DNA of 52,129 nt from Salipiger aestuarii (GTDB lineage Bacteria; Pseudomonadota; Alphaproteobacteria; Rhodobacterales; Rhodobacteraceae), in NCBI RefSeq assembly GCF_003259905.1, contig NZ_QLMG01000030.1, positions 1 through 52,129 on the forward strand. The letters are read 5' to 3'. Under the pieces are notes generated by a model. The model was not told where the DNA came from. It saw only the letters and a list, made by a program, of their open reading frames with translations, and did not search any database. How positions within the stretch are numbered: the first letter of the stretch is position 1; every line of letters starts with the position of its first letter. Positions 1-8,733 of this stretch are shown piece by piece. The translations under genes were made by a program, and so were the position numbers.

Positions 1-247
1 ACTGCTCCCGAACCAGAGAAACGGCATATTCCCGCAGCCCGGGATCGATCCGGCGGGTCGACGGTCGGCCGCGTGCCTTGTGCCGGATCGAAGCGGCGCC
101 CTCAGACTCGAACCGTTTCAGCAGCCTGTGCACCTGGCGGCGGCTCAGCCCGAGCACATTGGCCGCCGTCACTGCCGTCACTGCCGTCATGCGGCCCTGG
201 GACACCTGACTAAGAACCTCAACCCGATCCAGCTCGCGCTCGCTCAT
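1..247 (-). mobile_element. ISNCY-family transposase, N-terminal part (cut by window edge)
   Basis: The reading frame starts MSERELDRVEVLSQV and runs about 82 codons to the left window edge without a stop. The helix-turn-helix stretch (LGLSRRQVHRLLKRF, then HKARGRPSTRRI) is the start typical of ISNCY transposases of the IS1202 type. Residues 20-29 contain an in-frame duplication (TAVTAVTAA, encoded by repeated ACGGCAGTG), apparently three residues longer than I expect for this family. The catalytic domain lies outside the window, so it cannot be said whether the element is intact. It marks the left side of this region as a place where mobile DNA has landed. Confidence 0.8.
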
Positions 248-462
248 CAAAACCCATCCCACGGTCACGCTCCAATCCTTCCTCGCCGAAAGGGAAGAGT
301 GACACTTCTACTTTGCAGATGCGGGGCATTTTAACTTTGCGCTCAAACACTTATATCTTATAAGGCGCATTATGTGTCATTCCCGGCAGTCCGAGGTCTG
401 CCTGTTGCGATCGCCGCGTCAAAGCCACGCGCCAGGCGGCCATCGGCGGCGCCCGGCCCGCG
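248..462. other. IS flank and intergenic region, no gene seen
   Basis: This is the noncoding end of the ISNCY element followed by a short gap before the ROK regulator stop codon. The stretch around 300-385 is AT-rich compared with its surroundings (TTTTAACTTTG, CTTATATCTTATAAGG), as is usual just outside this transposase gene. The exact element end and any target duplication cannot be placed because the other end is outside the window. Confidence 0.5.
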
Positions 463-1638
463 CTAGGGCGGGGAGTCTTCGGCAAAGTCCATCTCGTGCA
501 ACAGCATCGCCGCGCCCAGGGCGACGCCTTCGGGTCCGACGCCGGACAGAATCAGGCGCGGCACCGGGGTCTGTTCCAGCAGATTGCGTGACAGCGCATC
601 GGTCACATGGTCCGCGCCACGGGCGAACAGCGTGCTGACCCGCCCGCCAATCACCACGGTTTCGGGGTTCAGCAGCGTGGTGACGATGGCTAGCCCGCGT
701 GCCAGATACCACGACCAGTCCATCAGCACCTGCCGCGCCACCGGTTCGCCCGTATCCAGCGCATCCAGGTAATCGGAAAGATGCTCGGCCACGCCGCCAA
801 GCGCGCGGTACCGCGCCAGCACCGCGGGGCGCGCGACATAGCTTTCCAGGCTGCCGTCCACGGGTGGGACATTGCAGAAACCGGTGTCTCCGATGGGCAT
901 ATGACCGATTTCTCCGGCGATTCCGCTGGACCCTTCCAGGATGCGGCCGCCGGTCATGATGCACCCGCCGATGCCGTCGTCCAGCAGCAGGAATACCGCG
1001 TCGCCAAGCGCATCGTCCTGCCGTTGCAGGGCGCGCGCCGACAGCGCGAAGGCATTGGCGTCATTGACCAGGCGCCGCACCGGCAGCGATCCCAGACGCG
1101 CTTGCAGCATGTTGCGAAACGGCACGCCGGCCCAGCCGATGGGGGGGGCGCGCAGGATGTTTCCAGCCAGATCGACGATCCCCGGCACGGCGACGTTTAC
1201 GCCCACGACGATGCCGGGATCCTTGAGAGTGGCGAGGTAATCCTCGACCATCTCGCCGATTCGGGCGACCACGGTTTCGGGATCGGCCGGGCGGTCGTGC
1301 ACCCGTTCTTCTCGCAGATAGCGCGAGCGACCCATGTAGTCGACGGCCGACAGGCGCAGAAAGCTCGCCCCGATATCCGCGCCAAGATAATGGGCGTGAT
1401 CCGGGTTCAGGCGCAGACGGATCGACGGGCGTCCGGTGCGATTTTCGCGGCGTCCCGCCTGTTCCTCGATTTCCTGCACGCGGCCTGCGTCAAGCAGCGT
1501 GGCGACGATGCTGGACGAGGTCGAGCGCGTCATGTTCAGCGCCCGCGCCAGGTCGGCGCGACTCATGGCGCCGGTCGAGGCCAGGCATTCCAGCGCCCTG
1601 GCTTCGTTCATCCGGCGCAGAACCACAGGTCCCGCCAT
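463..1638 (-). CDS. ROK-family transcriptional regulator (XylR/NagC-like)
   Basis: A 391-residue repressor of the ROK family. An N-terminal winged helix-turn-helix (about residues 10-65, with SRADLARALNMTRSTSSSIV) is followed by an ASKHA sugar-kinase-like domain with DIGASFLRLS and EIGHMPIG. The usual zinc-binding Cys cluster after the EIGH motif is reduced to a single Cys (GFCNVPP), which is common in the regulator branch. The start was chosen because GGGAGGA lies seven bases upstream; the frame stays open further upstream but would run through the promoter and operator. The gene is divergent from a sugar ABC transporter operon, so it probably represses that operon until a sugar binds. The inducer is not known. 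Confidence 0.9.
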   Translation of the reverse strand: MAGPVVLRRMNEARALECLASTGAMSRADLARALNMTRSTSSSIVATLLDAGRVQEIEEQAGRRENRTGRPSIRLRLNPDHAHYLGADIGASFLRLSAVDYMGRSRYLREERVHDRPADPETVVARIGEMVEDYLATLKDPGIVVGVNVAVPGIVDLAGNILRAPPIGWAGVPFRNMLQARLGSLPVRRLVNDANAFALSARALQRQDDALGDAVFLLLDDGIGGCIMTGGRILEGSSGIAGEIGHMPIGDTGFCNVPPVDGSLESYVARPAVLARYRALGGVAEHLSDYLDALDTGEPVARQVLMDWSWYLARGLAIVTTLLNPETVVIGGRVSTLFARGADHVTDALSRNLLEQTPVPRLILSGVGPEGVALGAAMLLHEMDFAEDSPP

Positions 1639-1675
1639 GGCGTTGTCCTCCCTTTGATTTCGCTCCCGGTCGTGG

Positions 1676-1719
1676 TTGACAAGTATCGCACAGTATGTTT
1701 GTTTTGCAACCAAACAAAC
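1676..1719. promoter_or_regulatory. Divergent promoter region with ROK operator palindrome
   Basis: A perfect inverted repeat, GTTTGTTT (1697-1704) and AAACAAAC (1712-1719) with a 7-base spacer, lies between the ROK gene and the ABC operon. Paired GTTTGTTT/AAACAAAC blocks are the established operator shape of XylR-type ROK repressors. A TTGACA hexamer at 1676-1681 could be the -35 box of the rightward operon, which would place its -10 box inside the left arm (TTGTTT at 1699-1704). Binding there would block transcription directly. The hexamers are read by eye; the palindrome is exact. Confidence 0.7.
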
Positions 1720-1769
1720 CGGCGGCACTTTCGGGAGAAAAGCGTCGCCACTTCCATGAGGAGGAGACC

Positions 1770-3023
1770 ATGGCTCTCGTGAAAACGGCCCGGCTGCTGG
1801 CGACAGTGGCTGTCTGCGGCCTTGCAACCGGCGCGTCCGCGGCGGATGTCGAGGTGTTGCACTGGTGGACCGCCGGCGGCGAAGCGGCGGCGCTCAACGT
1901 GCTGAAAGAGGATCTGGCCGGACAGGATGTCGGCTGGGAAGACATGCCCGTCGCAGGCGGGGGCGGGTCCGCCGCCACCACAACGCTGAAGGCGCGCGTC
2001 GCGGCCGGCAACCCGCCGACCGCCGCGCAACTGCTTGGCATGTCGGTGCGCGAATGGGCGCAAGAGGGATCGCTGGGCGATATCTCCGATCTGGCAACCG
2101 ACGGCAACTGGGCCGACGTTCTGCCCCAGGCCGTGGTGGATTTTGCCACCTACGACGACAAGTGGGTCGCGGCGCCGGTCAACATTCACCGCCCCAACTG
2201 GCTGTGGATCAACGCCGCGATCTTCGAGGAAAACGGACTGACCCCGCCCACCAGCTGGGACGAATTCAACGAGGTCGCCACCGCGCTTCAGGAAAAGGGC
2301 ATCACCCCGCTGGCACATGGCGGTCAGCCCTGGCAGGACGCGACCGTGTTCGATGACGTGGTGCTTGGCATCGGCGGGCCCGATTTCTACCGCAAGGCCA
2401 TCATCGAGGCGGACATGGACGCGCTTGGGTCCGACACCATGGTTCAGGTCTTTGACCAGATGCGCACGCTGCGCGGGTTCGTCGATGACAATTTCTCGGG
2501 CCGCGACTGGAACCTTGCCACCGCGATGGTGCTGAACGGCGAAGCCGCGATGCAGCTGATGGGTGACTGGGCCAAAGGTGAAATCATCCGCGCCGACATG
2601 ACCCCGGGCGAGGACATCCTGTGCGTCGCCGCGCCGGGCACCGAAGGGTCCTACCTGTTCAACACCGATTTCTTCGCCTTCTTCGACGTGGACGAAGACC
2701 AGAAATCGGCGCAGGAAGCCATGGCCAGTTCGGTGATGTCGCCGGAATTCCAGCATGCCTTCAACATGGTCAAGGGGTCCATCCCGCCGCGCACCGATGT
2801 CGACATCTCTGATTTCGACGCCTGCGCGCTCAAGGCCAAGGACGATCTGACCGAGGCCAACGCCAACGGCAGCCTGCTGGGCAGCCTGGCCCACGGCCAC
2901 GGTCAGACCTCGTCGGTGCAACAGGCGATCTTTGACGTGGTGACCGAGCATTTCAACTCGGACATGAGCTCTCGGGACGCCGTCGAAGAGCTTCAGCTTG
3001 CCGTGGAATCCGCCTCCTTCTAG
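1770..3023 (+). CDS. Sugar ABC transporter substrate-binding protein (CUT1, GtsA-like)
   Basis: A 417-residue periplasmic solute-binding protein of the extracellular binding protein family 1. Residues 1-24 form a classic Sec signal peptide ending GASA before ADVEVLHWW. The mature start (HWWTAGGEAAAL, then a glycine run and NPPTAAQLLG) matches the glucose/mannose GtsA-type branch known from Pseudomonas and rhizobia. GAGGAG lies 4-9 bases before the ATG, which decides the start. It is the first gene of an operon with two permeases and an ATPase. The substrate is inferred only as a mono- or small saccharide; the neighbouring xylulose-reductase-like SDR and kinase hint at a pentose or sugar alcohol. 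Confidence 0.9.
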   Translation: MALVKTARLLATVAVCGLATGASAADVEVLHWWTAGGEAAALNVLKEDLAGQDVGWEDMPVAGGGGSAATTTLKARVAAGNPPTAAQLLGMSVREWAQEGSLGDISDLATDGNWADVLPQAVVDFATYDDKWVAAPVNIHRPNWLWINAAIFEENGLTPPTSWDEFNEVATALQEKGITPLAHGGQPWQDATVFDDVVLGIGGPDFYRKAIIEADMDALGSDTMVQVFDQMRTLRGFVDDNFSGRDWNLATAMVLNGEAAMQLMGDWAKGEIIRADMTPGEDILCVAAPGTEGSYLFNTDFFAFFDVDEDQKSAQEAMASSVMSPEFQHAFNMVKGSIPPRTDVDISDFDACALKAKDDLTEANANGSLLGSLAHGHGQTSSVQQAIFDVVTEHFNSDMSSRDAVEELQLAVESASF

Positions 3024-3100
3024 GCGGCTGACCACAGCATCGGGGCCGGCGGCACGACCGGCGGCCCCCTTCCCGTCTTACGCCCTTTCCGGAGCTCATC

Positions 3101-3997
3101 ATGGCCGCTCATCACGCCCTGTCGACAAAGGCAAGGCTGCGTGTTCTCTTGCCGCGCATCGTTCTCAGCCCGTCGCTCGCGCTTGTCGCGATCTTTGTCT
3201 ATGGCTTCATCTTCTTCACCACCTACCTGTCGTTTTCCGACAGCAAGATGCTGCCAAGCTATGGCTGGGTGGGTTTCGAGAACTACAAGACGCTGTTTTC
3301 CCTGCGCATGTGGGATATCGCGGTCACCAACCTGGCGATCTTCGGCATCCTGTATATCGTGATCTGTTCGGTACTGGGGCTGTTCCTGGCGATCCTGCTG
3401 GACCAGCACATCCGCGCCGAAGGCTTCATCCGCACCGTTTACCTGTATCCGATGGCGCTAAGCTTCATCGTGACCGGCGTGGCGTGGAAATGGTTCCTGG
3501 ACCCCGGCATCGGGCTGGAGGCGGTGATGCACGACTGGGGCTGGACCAGTTTCCAGTTCCGCTGGATCAAGGATCGCGACATGGCGATCTATACCATCGT
3601 CATCGCCGCCGTCTGGCAGACCTCGGGCTTTGTCATGGCAACCTTTCTTGCGGGCCTGCGCGGCATTGACGGCGAAATGCTCAAGGCGGCGCGCGTCGAT
3701 GGGGCGGGCACCTTTGCGGTGTATCGCCGGATCGTCATTCCGCAGCTGCGCCCCGCCTTCCTGTCGGCCTTTGTGGTGCTGGCGCATATGGCGATCAAAT
3801 CCTATGACCTTGTGGTCGCGCTGACCAATGGCGGGCCGGGAACGGCCACCGCCGTGCCTTCGACCTTCATGTATTCCTATACCTTTACCCGCAACCAGAT
3901 GGGCATCGGGGCCGCCTCGGCCGAGATCATGCTGCTGACCATCGCCGCCGTCATCATCCCCTACCTGTGGTCCGAACTGAGGGAGGACCCGCGATGA
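3101..3997 (+). CDS. Sugar ABC transporter permease 1 (CUT1)
   Basis: A 298-residue inner-membrane permease with about six hydrophobic segments, the first at residues 20-44. The EAA cytoplasmic loop that docks on the ATPase is at about 192-218 (EMLKAARVDGAG then IPQLRP). It matches the MalF/UgpA/GtsB half of CUT1 importers. The gene lies 77 bases after the binding-protein gene and overlaps the next permease by four bases (ATGA), so the two permeases are translationally coupled. The gap before it has the room and composition for an mRNA-stabilising hairpin, as is common after binding-protein genes, but I did not find a clear one. Confidence 0.9.
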   Translation: MAAHHALSTKARLRVLLPRIVLSPSLALVAIFVYGFIFFTTYLSFSDSKMLPSYGWVGFENYKTLFSLRMWDIAVTNLAIFGILYIVICSVLGLFLAILLDQHIRAEGFIRTVYLYPMALSFIVTGVAWKWFLDPGIGLEAVMHDWGWTSFQFRWIKDRDMAIYTIVIAAVWQTSGFVMATFLAGLRGIDGEMLKAARVDGAGTFAVYRRIVIPQLRPAFLSAFVVLAHMAIKSYDLVVALTNGGPGTATAVPSTFMYSYTFTRNQMGIGAASAEIMLLTIAAVIIPYLWSELREDPR

Positions 3998-4845
3998 CCC
4001 TGCGCCCTGCCCGCATTCTGCTATACGCGCTGCTTGCGCTGTTCTGCGTCTATTACCTGCTGCCGCTTTATGTGATGCTGGTCAATTCGGTGAAACCCCT
4101 GTCCGAGATCACCTCGGGGGGCATGATGAACCTGCCGCAGGCCTGGACGCTGGCGCCGTGGAAAAACGCCTGGTCCGAGGCACAGGTGGGCGTCGCCGCC
4201 ACCGGCCTGAAACCCTATTTCCTGAACAGCTTTGCCATGGTGATCCCGGCGGTGACCATCGCCACCGTGCTGGGCGCGCTGAATGGCTATGTGCTGACGA
4301 AATGGCGGTTCCGGGGTGACACCATCCTGTTCGGCCTGATGCTGTTCGGCTGCTTCATCCCGTTCCAGATCGTGCTTATTCCGATGGCGCGCAGCCTTGG
4401 GTTCCTGAACCTGTCGGGCACGGTGGGGGGTCTTGTGTTCGTGCATGTCGTTTATGGCATCAGCTTTTCCACGCTGTATTTCCGCAACTACTATGCCGCG
4501 TTTCCCACCGAACTGGTGCGCGCGGCGGAAATCGACGGCGCGGGTTTTTTCACCATCTTCTGGCGCATCCTGTTGCCCAACTCGGGGCCCATCGCGGTGG
4601 TCTGCGTGATCTGGCTGTTCACCAACATCTGGAATGACTTTCTGTTCGGGGCCTCGTTCAGCGATTTCAGCAGCCAGCCGATGACCGTCGCGCTCAACAA
4701 TCTCGTGCAAAGCTCGACCGGGGAAAAGGAATACAACGTCCATTTCGCCGGGGCCATCATGGCCGCCTTGCCCACACTTTTCGTCTACATCGTCGCCGGG
4801 CGCTTTTTCGTGCGCGGGCTGATGTCCGGCTCCGTGAAAGGATGA
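3994..4845 (+). CDS. Sugar ABC transporter permease 2 (CUT1)
   Basis: A 283-residue MalG/UgpE/GtsC-type permease. The start is the ATG inside the ATGA overlap with the preceding gene, with GGGAGG just upstream; an upstream in-frame start would extend into the first permease and was not used. Hydrophobic segments and the EAA loop (ELVRAAEIDGAGFFTIFWRI, then LPNSGP) are present. The C-terminal FFVRGLMSGSVKG ending is the hallmark of this half-transporter. It forms the translocation pore together with the preceding permease. Confidence 0.9.
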   Translation: MTLRPARILLYALLALFCVYYLLPLYVMLVNSVKPLSEITSGGMMNLPQAWTLAPWKNAWSEAQVGVAATGLKPYFLNSFAMVIPAVTIATVLGALNGYVLTKWRFRGDTILFGLMLFGCFIPFQIVLIPMARSLGFLNLSGTVGGLVFVHVVYGISFSTLYFRNYYAAFPTELVRAAEIDGAGFFTIFWRILLPNSGPIAVVCVIWLFTNIWNDFLFGASFSDFSSQPMTVALNNLVQSSTGEKEYNVHFAGAIMAALPTLFVYIVAGRFFVRGLMSGSVKG

Positions 4846-4849
4846 CCCG

Positions 4850-5965
4850 ATGACAAACACGTTCCTCAACATCGACAAGGTCACCAAGTCCTATGGCGCG
4901 GTCCGGGTTCTGAACGAAACCGACATCGCGGTGCAGCAGGGCGAATTCCTGGTGCTGGTCGGCCCGTCGGGCTGTGGCAAGTCCACGCTGCTGAACATGA
5001 TCGCGGGACTGGAGGCGATCACCTCCGGCGAGGTCAGCATCAATGGCCGCGTGGTCAACGGCGTTCCCCCGGCGGATCGCAATATCGCCATGGTGTTCCA
5101 GAGCTACGCGCTTTACCCCAACATGACCGTGCGCGGCAACATCTCGTTCAGCATGGAAATGCACAAGGTCCCCAAGCCCGAACGCGAGGCCAAGATCGCC
5201 CAGGTCGCCGAACTGTTGCAGATCACCCACCTGCTGGACCGCAAGCCCGGGCAGCTTTCGGGCGGGCAACGCCAGCGGGTCGCCATGGGCCGGGCGCTGA
5301 CCCGCGACCCGGATGTGTTCCTGTTCGACGAACCGCTGTCGAACCTTGACGCCAAGCTGCGCGTCGACATGCGCACCGAAATCAAGAAACTGCACCAGAA
5401 ACTGGGCACCACCATCGTTTATGTCACCCACGACCAGGTCGAGGCGCTGACCCTGTCCACCCGCATCGCGGTGATGTACGGCGGCGACGTGCAGCAGCTT
5501 GGCACCCCCGACGAGGTCTACCACAACCCCGCCAACATGTTCGTGGCCGGGTTCATGGGCTCGCCCGCGATGAACCTGTTTCCCGCCGAGATCGTTTCGC
5601 TGAATGGCGGCATCGGGGTCAAGGTGACCACGGCGGGCGGGTATATCACCCTGCCCTTTCCGCATGGCGCGGCGATGGAGTCCGACATCGGGCGCGAGAT
5701 CGTGCTGGGCGTGCGCCCCGAATCCATGACCGACCCCGAAAGCGCCGATCACGACAGCCCGTGTCTTGAACATGTGGATCTGCCGGTCGAACTGGTCGAA
5801 ACCACCGGCGCCGACAGCTTTGTCACCATCCTGCTGGGCGGCAAGGAATGCATCGGCCGGTTCCGCGCCAAATCCGCCGCCACCGAAGGCCAGCTGACCC
5901 ATGTCACCTTTGACATGAGCCGCGCCGTCGCCTTCGACCCCAAGACCGAGCTGCGCCTTGCCTGA
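4850..5965 (+). CDS. Sugar ABC transporter ATP-binding protein (MalK/UgpC type)
   Basis: A 371-residue ATPase energising the importer. Walker A GPSGCGKST is at residues 38-46, the Q-loop is MVFQSYALYP, the signature LSGGQ is at 136-140, Walker B VFLFDE is at 156-161, and the switch His lies in VTHDQVEALTL. The C-terminal third is the TOBE/OB regulatory domain typical of MalK. It follows the second permease by four bases with AAAGGA upstream. The following kinase gene overlaps its end by eight bases, so all five genes probably form one transcript. Confidence 0.93.
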   Translation: MTNTFLNIDKVTKSYGAVRVLNETDIAVQQGEFLVLVGPSGCGKSTLLNMIAGLEAITSGEVSINGRVVNGVPPADRNIAMVFQSYALYPNMTVRGNISFSMEMHKVPKPEREAKIAQVAELLQITHLLDRKPGQLSGGQRQRVAMGRALTRDPDVFLFDEPLSNLDAKLRVDMRTEIKKLHQKLGTTIVYVTHDQVEALTLSTRIAVMYGGDVQQLGTPDEVYHNPANMFVAGFMGSPAMNLFPAEIVSLNGGIGVKVTTAGGYITLPFPHGAAMESDIGREIVLGVRPESMTDPESADHDSPCLEHVDLPVELVETTGADSFVTILLGGKECIGRFRAKSAATEGQLTHVTFDMSRAVAFDPKTELRLA

Positions 5966-6605
5966 CATCCCCGTGCCGCCCGTCCTGCTGGACCGGGTGC
6001 TTGCCCTGCGCGGCAAGGGGCGCAGGCTTGTGGCGGTGGCGGGCGCGCCGGGGTCGGGCAAATCGACCCTGGCCGAGGGCCTGGATGCCGCCCTGCGCGC
6101 CGCCGGGGTCGCATCAGCCGTGCTGCCGATGGACGGGTTTCACTATGACGACGCGCTGCTGAACCGGATGGGCCTGCGCCCGCGCAAGGGCGCGCCCGAC
6201 ACCTTTGACGTGGCGGGGCTGGCGCACCTGTTGTCCCGGCTGCGCGCCAATACCGAACCGCAGGTCTGCGTGCCGGTGTTTGACCGCACGCTGGAAATCT
6301 CGCGCAATGCGGCGCGGATGGTCCCGTCATCGGTCGGATTGCTGATCGTCGAGGGCAACTACCTGCTGCTTGACGCCCCCGGCTGGCGCGACCTGCACGC
6401 GCAGTTCGACCTGACCGTGATGCTGCAGGTTCCCGAATCCGAACTGCGTGCCCGGCTCTGGACGCGCTGGCGGTCCCATGGCATCCCCGATGCCGACATT
6501 CCCGCCAAGGTCGACGGCAACGACCTGCGCAACGGGCTGACCGTTCTGAACCAATCTCTTGCCGCGGATCTGACGATCCGTTTTGAACCCATCCCAACCC
6601 CTTGA
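5958..6605 (+). CDS. P-loop kinase, uridine/pantothenate kinase-like (FrcK-like)
   Basis: A 215-residue nucleoside/nucleotide kinase-family protein. The P-loop GAPGSGKST is at residues 29-37, followed by DGFHYDD and a VEGNYLLL strand, as in the FrcK/PanK/Udk group found beside sugar transporters in rhizobia and roseobacters. The only start that keeps the N-terminus is a TTG overlapping the end of the ATPase gene; a GTG five codons later is an alternative, and no internal ATG lies before the P-loop. It probably phosphorylates a sugar or derivative brought in by the ABC transporter, but the substrate is not evident. Confidence 0.75.
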   Translation: MPDIPVPPVLLDRVLALRGKGRRLVAVAGAPGSGKSTLAEGLDAALRAAGVASAVLPMDGFHYDDALLNRMGLRPRKGAPDTFDVAGLAHLLSRLRANTEPQVCVPVFDRTLEISRNAARMVPSSVGLLIVEGNYLLLDAPGWRDLHAQFDLTVMLQVPESELRARLWTRWRSHGIPDADIPAKVDGNDLRNGLTVLNQSLAADLTIRFEPIPTP

Positions 6606-6618
6606 AGGGCTCACTGAA

Positions 6619-7365
6619 ATGACCAACTTCTCGTCTCCGGGCTTTGACGGCAAAGGCCCGATCCTGGTCACCGGCGCCTCGGGCGGCATCGGCGGCGCAA
6701 CCGTGCGTCAGCTTGTCGCCGCCGGCGCGACAGTCATCGCCAATGGCCGCAACGCCGAGGCGCTGGCGGAACTTGCCGCCGAAACCGGCTGCGCCACCCT
6801 GCCGTTCGACCTGACCAGCGAAGACGCGGTCAAGGCCGCGTTCGACGGGCTGGACCTGTGGGGCGTGGTGAACTGCGGCGGCTGGGGCGGCGAAATCGCC
6901 ACCCCGATGGAAACCGACATCGCCGTGTTCGACAAGGTCATGGCGATCAACGCGCGCGGCGCGCTGCTGGTCACGAAATACGCGTCACGGATCATGGTGG
7001 CGGCAGGCAAGGGCGGTGCCATCGTCAACGTGTCCTCGCAGGCGTCCTTGGTGGGGCTGCGCGGGCATATCTCCTACGGATCATCCAAGGCCGCGCTGGA
7101 CAACATCACCCGCGTTTCGGCGCTTGAGCTTGGCGAATACAACATCCGTGTCAACGCGGTGAACCCCACCGTGGTCATGACCCCGATGAGCGCCTGGTAC
7201 TGGGGCCGCCCCGAGGTACAGGGCCCGTTCCTGGACACCATGCCGCTGCACCGCTGGGCGACCGAGGATGAGATCGCCGCCCCCATCGTGTTCCTGCTGT
7301 CGGATGGTGCCTCGATGATTTCCGGCGTGACGCTGCCCATCGACGGCGGCTTTACGGCGGTGTGA
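6619..7365 (+). CDS. SDR-family oxidoreductase, L-xylulose reductase-like
   Basis: A 248-residue classical short-chain dehydrogenase. The cofactor motif TGASGGIG is at residues 18-25, NVSSQAS carries the catalytic Ser, and the catalytic YGSSK has Y153 and K157. The segment VNPTVVMTPM is characteristic of dicarbonyl/L-xylulose reductases. An upstream in-frame ATG lies inside the kinase gene; the chosen ATG follows the kinase stop by 13 bases. Reduction or oxidation of a ketose or polyol fits its position in the sugar uptake operon. The exact substrate is inferred, not shown. Confidence 0.8.
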   Translation: MTNFSSPGFDGKGPILVTGASGGIGGATVRQLVAAGATVIANGRNAEALAELAAETGCATLPFDLTSEDAVKAAFDGLDLWGVVNCGGWGGEIATPMETDIAVFDKVMAINARGALLVTKYASRIMVAAGKGGAIVNVSSQASLVGLRGHISYGSSKAALDNITRVSALELGEYNIRVNAVNPTVVMTPMSAWYWGRPEVQGPFLDTMPLHRWATEDEIAAPIVFLLSDGASMISGVTLPIDGGFTAV

Positions 7366-7400
7366 TCGCGCAACCGCGCGGGGTTGCCCGCGCGGCCCGG

Positions 7401-7440
7401 CATGATACCTCTGGGCGATCAACCCATGCGAGGTATCATG
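7401..7440 (+). promoter_or_regulatory. Perfect hairpin covering the start codon of the M29 peptidase gene
   Basis: CATGATACCTC (7401-7411) is an exact inverted repeat of GAGGTATCATG (7430-7440). The inner bases TGGG (7412-7415) and CCCA (7423-7426) can pair as well. The right arm contains both the GAGG ribosome-binding site and the ATG of the peptidase gene, so the folded mRNA would hide the translation start. As DNA it could equally be a repressor operator. No T-run follows, so it is not a standard terminator. Confidence 0.6.
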
Positions 7441-8676
7441 TCCGACAGCCCCATCGACCCGACCCTTCTTGACCGCCTCGCCGATGTGGCCGTCCACACC
7501 GGGCTGAACATCCAGCCCGGCCAGCAGCTGGTCATCACCGCCCCCGCCGACGCGCTTCCGCTGGTGCGCCGCATCACCACCGCCGCCTACAAGGCGGGCG
7601 CCAGCCTCGTGACCCCGATCCTGAGCGATGCGGACCTGACGCTGGCGCGCTTTCAGCACGGCGCCGATGACAGCTTTGATACCGCCGCCGGGTGGCTGTA
7701 CCGGGGCATGGCCGATGCCTATGCGGGGGGCGCCGCCCGCCTTGCCATCGTCGGCGAAGACCCGATGCTGCTGTCGGATATGGATGCGGCCAGGGTGTCG
7801 CGGGCGGGCAAGGCCACATCGACCGCCTACAAACCCGCGCTGGAAAAGATCTCGAACTTTGAAATCAACTGGTCGATCTGTTCCTGGCCGGGGCTGTCCT
7901 GGGCCAGGCGCATGTTCCCCGATCTGCCCGGCGCGCAGGCACAGGCCCGCCTCGCCAAAGCGATCTTTGCCGCCTCGCGCGTCGATCGCGACGACCCCGT
8001 CGCCGCCTGGGCCGACCACAACGCCGCGCTGAAAACCCGCAGCAGCTGGCTGAACGACCAGCGGTTCACCGCGCTGCATTTCAAAAGCCCCGGCACCGAC
8101 CTGACGGTGGGCCTTGCGGACGATCACGAATGGCACGGCGGCGCGTCGCCGGCGCAGAATGGCGTGACCTGCAACCCCAACATCCCCACCGAAGAGGTGT
8201 TCACCACGCCCCACGCCCGCCGCGTCAACGGCACGGTGCGATCCACCAAGCCGCTGTCGCATCAGGGCAGCCTGATCGACGGCATCGAAGTCACCTTCAG
8301 CGATGGCAGGATCACCGACGCCAGGGCGGACAAGGGGCAGGACATCCTGCGCGAACTGATCGCCACCGATGAAGGCGCGGCGCATCTGGGCGAGGTCGCG
8401 CTGGTGCCGCACGGCTCACCGATCTCGCAATCGGGCCTGTTGTTTTACAACACGCTGTTTGACGAAAACGCCGCCTGCCACATCGCGCTTGGTCAGTGCT
8501 ATTCCAAGTGCTTCCTGGACGGCGCGTCGCTAAGCCCGGATCAGATCACCGCAAAGGGCGGCAATTCCAGCCTGATCCACGTCGACTGGATGATCGGCGG
8601 CCCGGACACCGACATCGACGGCATCGCCGCGGACGGCACCGCGACCCCGGTATTCCGCAAGGGCGAATGGGCCTGA
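7438..8676 (+). CDS. M29-family metallo-aminopeptidase (aminopeptidase T type)
   Basis: A 412-residue aminopeptidase of the M29 (AmpT/AmpS) family, which removes N-terminal residues using a two-metal site. The expected ligand motifs are visible in order: Glu in NIPTEEVF, Glu in LGEVALVP, His in NAACHIALGQCY, and His-Asp in SLIHVDWM. The length is normal for the family. The start MSDSPIDPT has GAGG five bases upstream; earlier in-frame Met codons lie in the left arm and loop of the hairpin. It is separated from the SDR by 72 bases, so it may be read from the sugar operon or separately. Its link to sugar metabolism is not obvious. Confidence 0.88.
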   Translation: MSDSPIDPTLLDRLADVAVHTGLNIQPGQQLVITAPADALPLVRRITTAAYKAGASLVTPILSDADLTLARFQHGADDSFDTAAGWLYRGMADAYAGGAARLAIVGEDPMLLSDMDAARVSRAGKATSTAYKPALEKISNFEINWSICSWPGLSWARRMFPDLPGAQAQARLAKAIFAASRVDRDDPVAAWADHNAALKTRSSWLNDQRFTALHFKSPGTDLTVGLADDHEWHGGASPAQNGVTCNPNIPTEEVFTTPHARRVNGTVRSTKPLSHQGSLIDGIEVTFSDGRITDARADKGQDILRELIATDEGAAHLGEVALVPHGSPISQSGLLFYNTLFDENAACHIALGQCYSKCFLDGASLSPDQITAKGGNSSLIHVDWMIGGPDTDIDGIAADGTATPVFRKGEWA

Positions 8677-8701
8677 GTCCGACGCATTGCCCTGGCACAG
8701 T

Positions 8702-8733
8702 CCCGCCGGCAGCCCCGGCCCGTGCCCGGCGGG
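8702..8733 (+). terminator. Possible terminator between convergent genes
   Basis: CCCGCCGG (8702-8709) pairs with CCGGCGGG (8726-8733), followed by GGATATTT. A GC stem followed by GATATTT is a frequent gene end in Rhodobacteraceae. The rest of the 309-base gap between the convergent peptidase and response-regulator genes (8677-8985) shows no open frame that looks coding. Confidence 0.4.
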
